DNA of 64,000 bases, taken from positions 1,550,001 to 1,614,000 of the forward strand of contig JADIYI010000008.1 of NCBI GenBank assembly GCA_016705365.1, read 5' to 3'. The DNA is from Gammaproteobacteria bacterium. Its GTDB lineage: Bacteria; Pseudomonadota; Gammaproteobacteria; Pseudomonadales; UBA5518. Below the pieces are notes generated by a model. That model had not been told where the DNA came from. It ran no database searches and saw only the letters and a program-made list of their open reading frames with translations. The position numbers and the translations under genes are program-made. Below, piece by piece: positions 45,055 to 53,608 of this stretch (position 1 is the first letter of the stretch; each line of letters starts with the position of its first letter).

Positions 45055-45948
45055 ATGAGCGCAGCACACGATGAGGGCGTCGATCGAGAGCATGCCGGCG
45101 GATGGTCACGACGCGATTTTGTGGCAATGTCCGTGGCAGCGGGGCTGGCGAGTATGGCGCCCGGCGTTACGGCCGCGGAGACACTCGAGAAGGAGTTCAG
45201 CGTAAGCACGCCCGACGGTGCCAGCGATGCCGTGTATTTTTGCCCCGCGGGTGGCCCCACGGTTCCAGGCGTGCTGCTGTGGAGCGATGCCTTCGGCCTG
45301 CGTCCGGCGATGCGCGCGATCGGGCGTCGGCTCGCGGGCGCGGGTTACGCGGTGCTGGTGCCGAACCCGTATTACCGCAATGCGCAGGCGCCGGTGCTCG
45401 ATACCGCGACCTTCAACTTCCGGGATCCGGCGGATCGTGCTCGGCTGAAGACGTATATGGATCCGCTGATGGCCGTGGGCGCCGCGGAGCGAGATGCGGC
45501 TGCCTATGCAGCGTTCCTCGATGCGCAACCGCAGGTCGACCGTGGCCGCAAGCTTGCCGCATTCGGCTATTGCATGGGCGGTGGCTTGACGTTTCGCAGC
45601 CTTGCCGCGCTGCCCGCGCGCTTTGGCGCGGGGGCGTCCTTTCATGGCGGCGGGCTGGTCACCGATCCGCCCGACAGTCCGCACCTGCTGATACCGCAAA
45701 TGGACGCGCAGCTGTATATCGCTATCGCGGCGAACGATGACGCGGCGCAGCCCGAAGCCAAGGACGTACTGCGTGCAGCCTTCGACGCCGCCGGTCTGAA
45801 CGCGGAAATCGAGGTCTACCCCGGTACCCTGCACGGCTGGTGCGTGCCGGATATGCCCGCGTCACAGGGGCAGCCGATCTACAGCCAGCCCGATGCGGAG
45901 CGCGCCTGGGCGAAGCTGCTGGCCTTGTACGGCGCGAGCCAGGCCTGA
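45055..45948 (+). CDS. Tat-exported dienelactone hydrolase family protein
   Basis: A 297-residue alpha/beta hydrolase. SRRDFVAMSVAAGLASM (Arg19-Arg20) is a twin-arginine signal ending near VTAAE. The nucleophile is Cys173 in GYCMGGG, as in true dienelactone hydrolases, with the acid near AANDD and the His in GTLHGW. GGGGAG precedes the ATG by six bases. Periplasmic export is unusual for a classical dienelactone hydrolase, so another ester or lactone substrate is likely. Divergent from the P450 gene with a 128-bp gap. Confidence 0.92.
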   Translation: MSAAHDEGVDREHAGGWSRRDFVAMSVAAGLASMAPGVTAAETLEKEFSVSTPDGASDAVYFCPAGGPTVPGVLLWSDAFGLRPAMRAIGRRLAGAGYAVLVPNPYYRNAQAPVLDTATFNFRDPADRARLKTYMDPLMAVGAAERDAAAYAAFLDAQPQVDRGRKLAAFGYCMGGGLTFRSLAALPARFGAGASFHGGGLVTDPPDSPHLLIPQMDAQLYIAIAANDDAAQPEAKDVLRAAFDAAGLNAEIEVYPGTLHGWCVPDMPASQGQPIYSQPDAERAWAKLLALYGASQA

Positions 45949-46107
45949 GCCTGAACTCGCGGCGGGGCTTCCTGCCCAGCCACCGGGCCGCAAAGGGGTC
46001 GTGCTCGGGGAGGTGTTGCCGTGATGCATGGGATCAGGGTGCAGCCGCGGGTGCCAGGGCACGGAAACCGTGAACTCCAGCATGACAAACAGAAGGGAAA
46101 AGCGGCG

Positions 46108-47358
46108 CTATTCCGGCAATGCCACTCGGGTATCGGCGAGACCGGCATTCATCCGGGCTTCGCCGGGCAACAGCATCACGATCGAGGTGGTCACGGCGGC
46201 GATGCCTGCCATGCCCATCAGCAGCACACTGAAGCCCGCGGACTTGACCAGCGGGCCGAGCAGATACACCGCGAGCGAACTGATGCCGAACGAGACCGCG
46301 ATCCGCGTGCCGCTCACCCGTGAACGCATTGAATCATCGATGTAGCGCACCACCATCGCGTCGTTGAACGGAATGGAACCGAATACGGTGATCATGCAGC
46401 CGATGGTCGCGGCGTACCAGAGCCATCCGCTGCTGCCGGAGGCGAGCGCAAACACCACGACCTGCGATGCAACGATCGCAAGAAACAAGGGCTTTACCGG
46501 TACCCGGTCGATCAGGCGTCCGACCACGACCTGCGCAAATGCGGCCAGGGTGTAGATGCCGGCCAGCAGCGCGCCGAGAATTGCTGGGTCGCTTATCAGG
46601 CCATCGAAACGCTCCGCCATCAGTTGTGCATTGCCATTGGTGGTGAAATTGAAGATCAGGCTGCCGGTGGTGGCGCTCGCGACCATCACCGCGAAGGTGC
46701 GCACCGCGAGATGGCGTGGCAGATGCACATGGGTCTGTGCCCGCCTTGCGGGCGCGTCCTGTTCGCGTGGTGCGTAGCGCGCGAAAACAGCACCCGTCAG
46801 CAACGCCAGTGCGCCAGGCACCATGAAGGCCGTGCGCCAGCCGAAATATTTCACCAGCAGACCGGTCGAAACTGCGGCCAGCGCGATGCCGAGGTTGCCG
46901 GCCAGGCCGTTGATCCCGATCGCCAGGCCCGGGGTGCGCGTGTTCTGGACCAGCATCGGAATGCCGACCGGGTGATAGATCGAGGAAAACGCGCCGAGCA
47001 CAGTCAGTGCTACGGCGATCTGCAACGGAGTGTTGGTCAAAGCCACCGCGAATGCTGAACAACCCATGCCCGCAAAAAAGACCAGCATCATGCCCCTGCG
47101 GCCCCACAGATCGCCGAGCCGCCCCGCCGGTATCGATCCGATGCCGAACATCACGAAGGCGCCCACTGTGTAAGGCATCAGGTCCTCCCAGCGCGCGATG
47201 CCGAAATCCGCCGCGATCGCGCCAACCGCGGTCGCAAATATCAGCAGAAACAAATGGTCCAGCGCATGGGCGAAGTTGAGCAGCAGGGAAGGAAGTCGTG
47301 GCATTGATGGATGTTCGATCAGTTTGGCCGGCACGCCGGGTCCAGGGGAATGGTCCAT
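46108..47358 (-). CDS. MFS transporter
   Basis: About 416 residues with twelve hydrophobic segments and the loop 2-3 signature GRLGDLWGRRG near residue 78. The second half repeats the pattern more weakly (GRLIDRVPVKP). The family is drug or metabolite efflux/uptake; no substrate can be given. The start is uncertain: ATG 47358 gives 18 extra residues before MPRLPSLLLNFAH (ATG 47304), and neither has a clear ribosome-binding site. A 42-bp inverted repeat lies 11 bp upstream of the longer start. Same strand as the acyl-CoA synthetase. Confidence 0.9.
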   Translation of the reverse strand: MDHSPGPGVPAKLIEHPSMPRLPSLLLNFAHALDHLFLLIFATAVGAIAADFGIARWEDLMPYTVGAFVMFGIGSIPAGRLGDLWGRRGMMLVFFAGMGCSAFAVALTNTPLQIAVALTVLGAFSSIYHPVGIPMLVQNTRTPGLAIGINGLAGNLGIALAAVSTGLLVKYFGWRTAFMVPGALALLTGAVFARYAPREQDAPARRAQTHVHLPRHLAVRTFAVMVASATTGSLIFNFTTNGNAQLMAERFDGLISDPAILGALLAGIYTLAAFAQVVVGRLIDRVPVKPLFLAIVASQVVVFALASGSSGWLWYAATIGCMITVFGSIPFNDAMVVRYIDDSMRSRVSGTRIAVSFGISSLAVYLLGPLVKSAGFSVLLMGMAGIAAVTTSIVMLLPGEARMNAGLADTRVALPE

Positions 47359-47368
47359 GACAGTGTAA

Positions 47369-47410
47369 TTCGTGGCAGCAAACTTTTTTCAAAAAATTTG
47401 CTGTCACGAA
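47369..47410. repeat. 42-bp inverted repeat between acyl-CoA synthetase and MFS genes
   Basis: Arms TTCGTGGCAGCAAA (47369-47382) and TTTGCTGTCACGAA (47397-47410) match at 13 of 14 positions, with a T6/A6 core also pairing. TGACAG and CTGTCA flank it about ten bases out on each side. It lies just after the acyl-CoA synthetase stop (minus strand) and immediately before the MFS start, so it may be a terminator, an operator, or both. No T tract follows on the minus strand outside the hairpin, which favours an operator or attenuator. Confidence 0.75.
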
Positions 47411-47418
47411 ATGCTCTG

Positions 47419-48963
47419 TCAGATGCGGCGTTCGCCTCGCCAGTAACGGTCGCGGAGTTCCTTTTTGTACAACTTGCCGGTGGGCAGCCGCGGCAATGCC
47501 GCGCTGAACTCGATGGTGCGCGGGCACTTGTGACGGGCGAGGTTCCGGGCGCAGAAATCGAGCAGTTCCCGGGCCAGTGCCTCATCCGGCGCTATCTCCG
47601 GCTGCGGTTGCACCACGGCTTTGACTTCCTCGCCCAGGTCTTCGTTCGGAACCCCGAAAACCGCTGCATCGGCAACCTTCGGGTGGGTGATCAGCAGGTT
47701 TTCGCATTCCTGCGGGTAGATGTTGACACCACCGGAAATGATCATGAAGGTCGAGCGGTCGCTCAGGTAGAGATAGCCGTCCGCGTCGAGATAGCCCATG
47801 TCGCCGACAGTGCTCAGGCTGCCGTCGGCCGAGCGCGCCTCGAGAGTTCGTTGCGGATCATTGAAATACTCGAATTCGGTGGCGGTGCGAAACCATAACT
47901 GCCCGGGTGTGCCGGTGGGGCATGGACGCATCTGCTCGTCGAGGATGTGCAACTCGCCGAGCAGTACCCGTCCGACGGTGCCGCGATGCGCGAGCCATTC
48001 GCTGCTGTCGCATGCCGCGAAACCCAGTCCCTCGGTGGCACCGAGGTATTCGTGGATGATCGGCCCCCACCACTCGATCATCTGCTCCTTGACCGGTACC
48101 GGGCAGGGAGCCGCAGCATGGATCACGGTCTCGAGCGAGCCGAGATCGTAGCGGCTGCGTACCGCTTCGGGCAGCTTCAGCATGCGGCTGAACATGGTCG
48201 GAACCAGCTGGCTGTGCGTGACCCGGAACTTTTCCACCAGCGCCAGGTACTGCTGCGGGTCGAAGCGTTCCATGATGATGGCGGTTCCGCCGTGGCGCAG
48301 GGTCAGCGAGACGGCCGCCTGCGGCGCCGAATGGTACAGCGGTGCCGGCGACAGATAGACCATGTTTTCGCGGTAACGCCAAAGCGCCGAGAGGAAATCG
48401 AACAGCGGCAACCGGTGGGTGGGTGGCGCATCGGGTAGAGGACGCAGGATACCCTTGGGTCTGCCGGTGGTGCCGGAGGAATAGAGCATTGCCGTTCCGA
48501 TCCGTTCGTCGGCGATCGGGGTGGTCGCAAAGCCCGCCACCGCCCCGGCATAATCACGAATCCGCGAATCGATATCCTCGCCATCGATGACCAGGCACAG
48601 CGTTACATCAGCGCAATCGCGCAACGCTTCCCGCGCGATCGCAGCGAGTGCGCGCGACGTGATCAGCACGCGCGACCCGCTGTTGTTCACGATATAAGCG
48701 AGTTCGGCCGCAGTGAGAAAACTGTTCACGCAGGTGTAATAGAGCCCTGCACGCTCCCCGGCCGCACAGCATTCGATGTAGCGGCTGTTGTTCTCCATGA
48801 AAATGGCGTAGTGATCGAGGCGCTTCAGGCCGTGTGCGCGCAGCAGCCGGGCAAGGCGGTTGGCGCGCGCCTCGAGCTCGCCATAACTGACCGATTCGCC
48901 GCTTGCGGCCATTACGAATGCAGGCTTTTGGGGGTGCTCTAGGCTGTGTTTTCCTGGGTACAT
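47419..48963 (-). CDS. AMP-dependent acyl-CoA synthetase
   Basis: A 514-residue adenylate-forming enzyme. The P-loop-like motif is YSSGTTGRPKG (near residue 160), the A5 region is EYLGATEG, the A7/A8 hinge GDMGYLDADGYLYLSDR and ISGGVNIYPQECE, and the catalytic Lys is in PTGKLYKKELR near the C-terminus. It would activate a carboxylic acid to its CoA thioester, likely a fatty, aromatic or steroid-derived acid. The next gene on the same strand is an MFS transporter that could import the substrate. Confidence 0.95.
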   Translation of the reverse strand: MYPGKHSLEHPQKPAFVMAASGESVSYGELEARANRLARLLRAHGLKRLDHYAIFMENNSRYIECCAAGERAGLYYTCVNSFLTAAELAYIVNNSGSRVLITSRALAAIAREALRDCADVTLCLVIDGEDIDSRIRDYAGAVAGFATTPIADERIGTAMLYSSGTTGRPKGILRPLPDAPPTHRLPLFDFLSALWRYRENMVYLSPAPLYHSAPQAAVSLTLRHGGTAIIMERFDPQQYLALVEKFRVTHSQLVPTMFSRMLKLPEAVRSRYDLGSLETVIHAAAPCPVPVKEQMIEWWGPIIHEYLGATEGLGFAACDSSEWLAHRGTVGRVLLGELHILDEQMRPCPTGTPGQLWFRTATEFEYFNDPQRTLEARSADGSLSTVGDMGYLDADGYLYLSDRSTFMIISGGVNIYPQECENLLITHPKVADAAVFGVPNEDLGEEVKAVVQPQPEIAPDEALARELLDFCARNLARHKCPRTIEFSAALPRLPTGKLYKKELRDRYWRGERRI

Positions 48964-49088
48964 CGTTGCGCCTGCTCGTCGGCCCGGGGCCCGACAGTAT
49001 GCCGCGAAAGACTTCCGCCGCGGATGATGAACCGCCGGCTCGCCGGTGGCGGCGGGATCACGATCGATCTTCAGCCGCCAGGCGCTGC

Positions 49089-50132
49089 CTACCAGTGGTA
49101 GCCCAGGCTGAGGATGTAGCTGCTGTCGGTGCTGTCAAAACCCGGTGGCGGGTTGTTCTGCCAGTCGACGTTGTACTGCAGCGTGGAGTTCAGGTTCAGC
49201 ACCATCGGAAAGCGTAATCCGGTCTTGACGCGCATGATCACGTCGTCGGGACTTTCCAGGCTGACCAGCCCTTCGTGCTCGTGGAAGAACTGGGTCTTGC
49301 CCTCGAACAGGTACTGCGCATAGCGCAGTGCCCAGCGTCCGGCCGCGTAACCATCGTCCTCTTCGAGATCGTAATCGTTGTTCACGTAGGTAAGACCGCC
49401 TTCCAGTGCAAGGCTGCGTTCGGGAGTGTCGAAGAACTGGTAACCCGAACCGCCACCTATCGTGGTGCGCAGGTTCAGATCCTTGAATTTGTCTTCCTCG
49501 ACATCGGTGTTGGCGTAGACATACCATTTCTCGTCGAGGAAATGATCGTACTTGAAATAGCCGCGGTTTCTGCGCGCCGTTTCGGTGCCGGACTCTTCCT
49601 TGAGTTCGCCGGCAGCGCCGATCGTGAAGCGGTTTTTCCTGCTGCGGACGATGGTTTCGGCGTCGTATAGCAGCTGGTCGTTATCGGTGTTTCCGCGGTT
49701 CGAGGTCAGTCCGAGATTGACCCGCCCATCCACGCTCACCCCTTCTCCGGTGATTTCCGGCGGCGGGTTGATATACGCAACATCGGCCAGCGCGATAGGC
49801 TCGGTGCTGACCACCTTGCCGGAGCGCAACACGACACCTGCATCATCGTCGGCGCCCGTTGCGACGGCCTCCATCACGGTGCCATCGCTCAGCATGAAGC
49901 GTGTCGGCTGTTCGGTCGAGATCGAGCGCACCTCGCTCCACAGGATCACGACATCGCCGGCATAACTGGTCTCGAGGGTCAGCTTGTCACCGTTCTTGCT
50001 GACGATCTTGCCGCTCAGGCGATCGCCTCCGTTGAGCAGGACCACATCGGCACAGGCGCTGGCGAGTGGTATCAGCGTCAGGCCGGCTGTCATGGCAATG
50101 GCTGCCCGGTTGCGGGAAGTTCCGTCGATCAT
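49089..50132 (-). CDS. DUF481 (YdiY-type) outer-membrane protein
   Basis: A 347-residue exported protein. A signal peptide ends near residue 28 (ACAD). Residues 29-120 form a soluble SH3-like region (VVLLNGGDRLSGKIVSKNGD) and the C-terminal 230 residues form a DUF481 beta-barrel with alternating strands and a terminal tryptophan (LSLGYHW), typical of outer-membrane insertion. The start at 50132 has AGGAC upstream. Function of this family is unknown. Its 5' region contains a long dyad. Confidence 0.9.
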   Translation of the reverse strand: MIDGTSRNRAAIAMTAGLTLIPLASACADVVLLNGGDRLSGKIVSKNGDKLTLETSYAGDVVILWSEVRSISTEQPTRFMLSDGTVMEAVATGADDDAGVVLRSGKVVSTEPIALADVAYINPPPEITGEGVSVDGRVNLGLTSNRGNTDNDQLLYDAETIVRSRKNRFTIGAAGELKEESGTETARRNRGYFKYDHFLDEKWYVYANTDVEEDKFKDLNLRTTIGGGSGYQFFDTPERSLALEGGLTYVNNDYDLEEDDGYAAGRWALRYAQYLFEGKTQFFHEHEGLVSLESPDDVIMRVKTGLRFPMVLNLNSTLQYNVDWQNNPPPGFDSTDSSYILSLGYHW

Positions 50133-50146
50133 AAAATCGTCCTGTC

Positions 50147-50207
50147 TGTTGGTTGTTGTCGCGCAGCGCGGCATGTTTGCAAAAAACCGCGGTGCTGACA
50201 ACCAACA
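50147..50207. repeat. Inverted repeat in the DUF481 / yebC intergenic region
   Basis: TGTTGGTTGT (50147-50156) and ACAACCAACA (50198-50207) are exact inverted repeats enclosing a second, imperfect GC-rich dyad (CAGCGCGG / CCGCGGTGCTG). It lies 15 bp upstream of the DUF481 start in the leader of that gene, so it could be an RNA stem-loop or an operator. The 217-bp gap is otherwise unremarkable. Confidence 0.5.
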
Positions 50208-50349
50208 ACACCACCAGCCGCTACCTGTGAACCGTACCCCGGCGCTATACTTGCGGCGCTTTTTTTGCGGTGTGCCGGCCATGATGGCAGTTGCCGCTCA
50301 CACGCCATCCGATCCGCGTATTCGCGGATTCCCGTTTCGAGGTAGACGC

Positions 50350-51051
50350 ATGGGCGCTCAGTGGAAGGTCAAGGGCAAGGCGGATGCGGCTGCGGCCAAG
50401 GGGCGCATATTCACCAAGCTGGCCAAGGAGATCATGGTCGCAGCGCGCGCCGGTGCGGACCCCGACATGAACCCGCGGCTGCGCAAGGCGGTCGAGCAGG
50501 CCAGGCGCGCCTCGATGCCGCGGGACACGCTCGAGCGCGCGATCAAGAAGGGCGCCGGGCTGCTCGATGAGCAGGTGCACTACGAACTCGTCACCTACGA
50601 GGGCTTTGCTCCGCACCAGGTGCCGGTGATCGTCGAGTGCCTGACCGACAACAAGAACCGCGCCGCGATGAGTATCCGCATGCTGTTTCGCAAGGGGCAA
50701 CTCGGCAATTCCGGCTCCGTGTCGTGGGATTTCAAGTATCTCGGCATGATCGAGGCCACACCGGACAGCGACGATGCGGACCCTGATCTGGCGGCGATCG
50801 AGGCGGGTGCCCAGGATCTCGAGCCGGCCGAAAATGGTGCCACCCTGTTTCTGACTGACCCCACCGATCTCGATGCGGTGAGTCGCGCGTTGCCTTCCTA
50901 CGGGTTCACCGTGCAATCGGCAACGCTCGGCTACCGGCCGAACAACCCGGTCACGCTCGTCGCCGATGCGCGGGCCGAGGTCGAGACCTTTCTCGAGGCC
51001 CTCGACAGCGATGACGATGTGCAGAGTGTTTATGCCGGTCTTGCGGACTAG
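50350..51051 (+). CDS. yebC: YebC/PmpR family protein
   Basis: A 233-residue protein of the YebC family, involved in translation of polyproline stretches and in gene regulation in different bacteria. Seen: MGAQWKVKGKADAAAAKGRI at the start, FTKLAKEIMVAAR, MPRDTLERAIKKGAG, ELVTYEGFAPHQVPVIVECL and TDNKNRAAMSIR. The N-terminus differs from the usual MAGHSKW start by lacking the His-Ser. The gene is 32 bp upstream of rluF on the same strand. The frame is open further upstream but family similarity begins here. Confidence 0.94.
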   Translation: MGAQWKVKGKADAAAAKGRIFTKLAKEIMVAARAGADPDMNPRLRKAVEQARRASMPRDTLERAIKKGAGLLDEQVHYELVTYEGFAPHQVPVIVECLTDNKNRAAMSIRMLFRKGQLGNSGSVSWDFKYLGMIEATPDSDDADPDLAAIEAGAQDLEPAENGATLFLTDPTDLDAVSRALPSYGFTVQSATLGYRPNNPVTLVADARAEVETFLEALDSDDDVQSVYAGLAD

Positions 51052-51083
51052 CGCAGCGGTCCGTCGCAGCCGATGTCGCGTCG

Positions 51084-51812
51084 ATGAGCGGTGACAGCGA
51101 GACCACGCGCCTCAACAAGCATATCAGCGACACCGGCATGTGTTCGCGGCGCGAGGCCGATCGCCTGATCGAACAGGGTCGGGTGCGGATCAATGGCCGG
51201 GTTGCCACGATGGGCGAGCGGGTCGCTGACAGCGATCGCGTGACGGTCAATGGCAAGCCGCTGCGGGCGCGGCCGCGTGCGGTATATCTCGCCTACCACA
51301 AACCGCCCGGCATCACCTGCACCACCGATCGCGCGGTACCCGGCAACATCATCGATGCGCTCGGCTACCGTTCGCGGATCTTTCCGGTCGGGCGTCTCGA
51401 CAAGGTGTCCGAGGGATTGATCCTGCTCACCAACGACGGCGATATCGTCAACAAGATCCTGCGTGCCGGCAACGCCCACGAAAAGGAATACGTGGTCAGC
51501 GTCGACCGACCCTTCGACGGCGAGTTCCTGCGCAGAATGGCCGGCGGGGTGCCGATACTCGGCACTGTCACGCGCCGCTGCAAGGTGCGCCAGTTGTCAG
51601 CGAACAGCTTCAATATCGTGCTGACGCAGGGCATGAACCGCCAGATCCGGCGCATGACGGAACAGCTCGGTTACGTGGTCACGCGCCTGAAACGGGTGCG
51701 GGTGATGAATATCCGGCTCGGGGCGCTGAAGAGCGGGCAGTGGCGCGAACTGAGCCGCGCCGAACAATCGTTGATCGAAGCGTTGCTGAAGGACTCCAGC
51801 AAGACTGCCTGA
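51084..51812 (+). CDS. rluF: 23S rRNA pseudouridine synthase RluF-type
   Basis: A 242-residue pseudouridine synthase of the RsuA/RluB/E/F family. An S4 domain (residues 8-65: RLNKHISDTGMCSRREADRL) precedes the catalytic domain with Asp106 in GRLDKVSEGLILLTNDGD, and QGMNRQIRRM near the end. YLAYHKPPGITCT and the length point to RluF (U2604 of 23S rRNA in E. coli), though RsuA/RluB subtyping by eye is not fully certain. Directly follows yebC. Confidence 0.92.
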   Translation: MSGDSETTRLNKHISDTGMCSRREADRLIEQGRVRINGRVATMGERVADSDRVTVNGKPLRARPRAVYLAYHKPPGITCTTDRAVPGNIIDALGYRSRIFPVGRLDKVSEGLILLTNDGDIVNKILRAGNAHEKEYVVSVDRPFDGEFLRRMAGGVPILGTVTRRCKVRQLSANSFNIVLTQGMNRQIRRMTEQLGYVVTRLKRVRVMNIRLGALKSGQWRELSRAEQSLIEALLKDSSKTA

Positions 51813-51850
51813 GTTGCGCTGCTCCGTGTCCGGCATGCACGACCATGCGC

Positions 51851-51883
51851 GGCTTGCGCAGGGCAGTTCGCCCTGGGCAAGCC
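51851..51883. terminator. Hairpin between convergent rluF and the AGCS symporter gene
   Basis: GGCTTGC (51851-51857) pairs with GCAAGCC (51877-51883); inside it AGGGC pairs with GCCCT around an AGTTC loop, with a 2x2 internal loop. It sits between two convergent genes, the right place for a bidirectional terminator, but lacks an adjacent T run (TTTTT appears only 13 bp later). Confidence 0.55.
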
Positions 51884-51899
51884 GTGTTCGGAAGGTTTT

Positions 51900-53444
51900 T
51901 CAGGGCGAGCCGATCAGATGCTCCGGCGCTTCGCGGGTGGAGCGGATCTCGCCGCGCGACAGGCGCCCGAAATAGCCATGCATCTCGCGCTTCACCACGG
52001 GCGCCAGCAGGTACAGGCCGATCACGTTGGGCACCGCCATCAGGAAGTAGATCGCGTCGGAAAAATCGACCAGTTGCGCGAGTGGCATGGTCACGCCGAC
52101 CACGGTTGCGCAGAGGTAGAACAGCTTGTAGCAGATGTCCACCGTGTTGCTTTCGCCGAACAGGTAGTTGGCGGCCTTGGTGCCGTAATAGCAGTACGAG
52201 ATCATGGTCGAGTAGGCGAACATCAGCACCACTACCGCCAGCACATACGGAAACCATGGCATCACGGTGGCGAACGCCGCGGAGGTGAGGGCCACGCCTT
52301 CGGCCTGCGGCGCTATCGTGGGCGCGCCGGAGATCACGATCACCAGCGCGGTGAGCGAGCAGATGATCACGGTGTCGATGAACGGTTCCCACAATGCGAC
52401 GAGCCCTTCCGTGAGCGGCTCGCCGGTCTTCACGCTGGCATGCGCGATCGGTGCCGAACCGATGCCCGCCTCGTTGGAAAAGGCCGCGCGGCGAAAGCCC
52501 TGCAGCAGTGCCCCGACCATGCCGCCCTGGATCCCTTCGGGGGTGAATGCGCCGTAAAGAATGGTCCCGAGTGCGTGCGGGATCTGTTCGGCATGGGCAC
52601 CGATCACGATCAACGCCGCGACCAGGTAGGTCAGTGTCATCAGCGGCACCAGCTTGTCGGTCACGCTGGCAATGCGCTTTATGCCGCCCAGCACCACGAT
52701 ACCGGTCAGCACCGCCATCACCACGCCGAACAGCCAGGCCTGCCCCGCGAGCAGGCTGCGTTCACCGCCGGTGATCAGCAGCAACTGCTGGTAGGCGTTG
52801 TTGACCTGGAAAAAGTTGCCGGCCCCGATGGTGCCGAACAGGCACAGCACCGCGAACGTGAAGCCGAGTACTTTGCCGAGCGGTGCAAGCCGCGGATAGT
52901 TGGCCGCTATGCCCCTGGAGAGGTAATACATCGGGCCGCCCGAGACCGAGCCGTCGGGGCGCTCGCGCCGGTATTTCACCGCCAGCGTGCATTCGCAGAA
53001 CTTGGTGGCCATGCCGAGCAGGGCCGCGATCACCATCCAGAACGCGGCTCCCGGTCCGCCCAGCGTGATGGCCACCGCGACACCGGCGATATTGCCCAGC
53101 CCGACGGTTCCCGAAAGCGCCGTGGCAAGGGCCTGGAAATGGCTGGTGTCGCCGGTGTGGTGGGGGTCTTCGTAATCGCCACGGATGATGCGAAAGCCCT
53201 GGCGCATGCCGCGCAGGTTGATGAAGCGGAAATAGATGGTGCAGAACGCCCCCGCCGCGATCAGCCAGAACAGGATCCACGGCACCGCATAGCCGCCGAG
53301 GTCGATGGCCGCGAACACGAGGCCCGCCACCGCGTCCGCATAAGGCTGGAAGCCATCCGCGATATGCTGATCGATCGCGGTATCCGCGTACGAGGAGGCA
53401 CCCGGCAGCAGGGCAGCGAGCATGACAGGGGGCCTTGTTCGCAT
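51900..53444 (-). CDS. Alanine/glycine:cation symporter family protein (AGCS)
   Basis: A 514-residue Na+-coupled amino-acid transporter with about eleven membrane segments. Family blocks are TALSGTVGLGNIAGVAVAIT, GGPGAAFWM, ALLGMATKFCECTLAVKYR, GSVSGGPMYYL and FSNEAGIGSAPIAHA. GGGGA lies seven bases before the ATG. The first 25 residues include an extra hydrophobic N-terminus. Alanine or glycine is the expected substrate. Convergent with rluF and divergent from the autotransporter gene. Confidence 0.96.
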   Translation of the reverse strand: MRTRPPVMLAALLPGASSYADTAIDQHIADGFQPYADAVAGLVFAAIDLGGYAVPWILFWLIAAGAFCTIYFRFINLRGMRQGFRIIRGDYEDPHHTGDTSHFQALATALSGTVGLGNIAGVAVAITLGGPGAAFWMVIAALLGMATKFCECTLAVKYRRERPDGSVSGGPMYYLSRGIAANYPRLAPLGKVLGFTFAVLCLFGTIGAGNFFQVNNAYQQLLLITGGERSLLAGQAWLFGVVMAVLTGIVVLGGIKRIASVTDKLVPLMTLTYLVAALIVIGAHAEQIPHALGTILYGAFTPEGIQGGMVGALLQGFRRAAFSNEAGIGSAPIAHASVKTGEPLTEGLVALWEPFIDTVIICSLTALVIVISGAPTIAPQAEGVALTSAAFATVMPWFPYVLAVVVLMFAYSTMISYCYYGTKAANYLFGESNTVDICYKLFYLCATVVGVTMPLAQLVDFSDAIYFLMAVPNVIGLYLLAPVVKREMHGYFGRLSRGEIRSTREAPEHLIGSP

Positions 53445-53516
53445 GGTTTTATCCCCGCAAAGAGCCGCATGTTACAGCACGCCCGGGTGGTGCGGACGGC
53501 GCCGGGCATATTTGCG

Positions 53517-53546
53517 TTGTGATGGTGCTGGGCGTTTGGCTATCAT
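53517..53546 (+). promoter_or_regulatory. Promoter for the autotransporter esterase gene
   Basis: TTGTGA (53517-53522), an 18-bp spacer and TATCAT (53541-53546) match the sigma-70 consensus at 4/6 and 5/6 positions, 63 bp before the ATG and 73 bp from the divergent symporter start. Confidence 0.5.
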
Positions 53547-53608
53547 CGCCGTATAGGCGTTGCGTGCCCAGGTGCGCGTTTCCAGGTAAAGCATTCAGGT
53601 GTCCCGAC

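Noticed and set aside
46334..47527. 397-codon minus-strand frame overlapping the MFS gene in another frame
   Set aside because: Arg/Gly-rich shifted-frame shadow; the MFS frame has clear membrane segments and the family motif.
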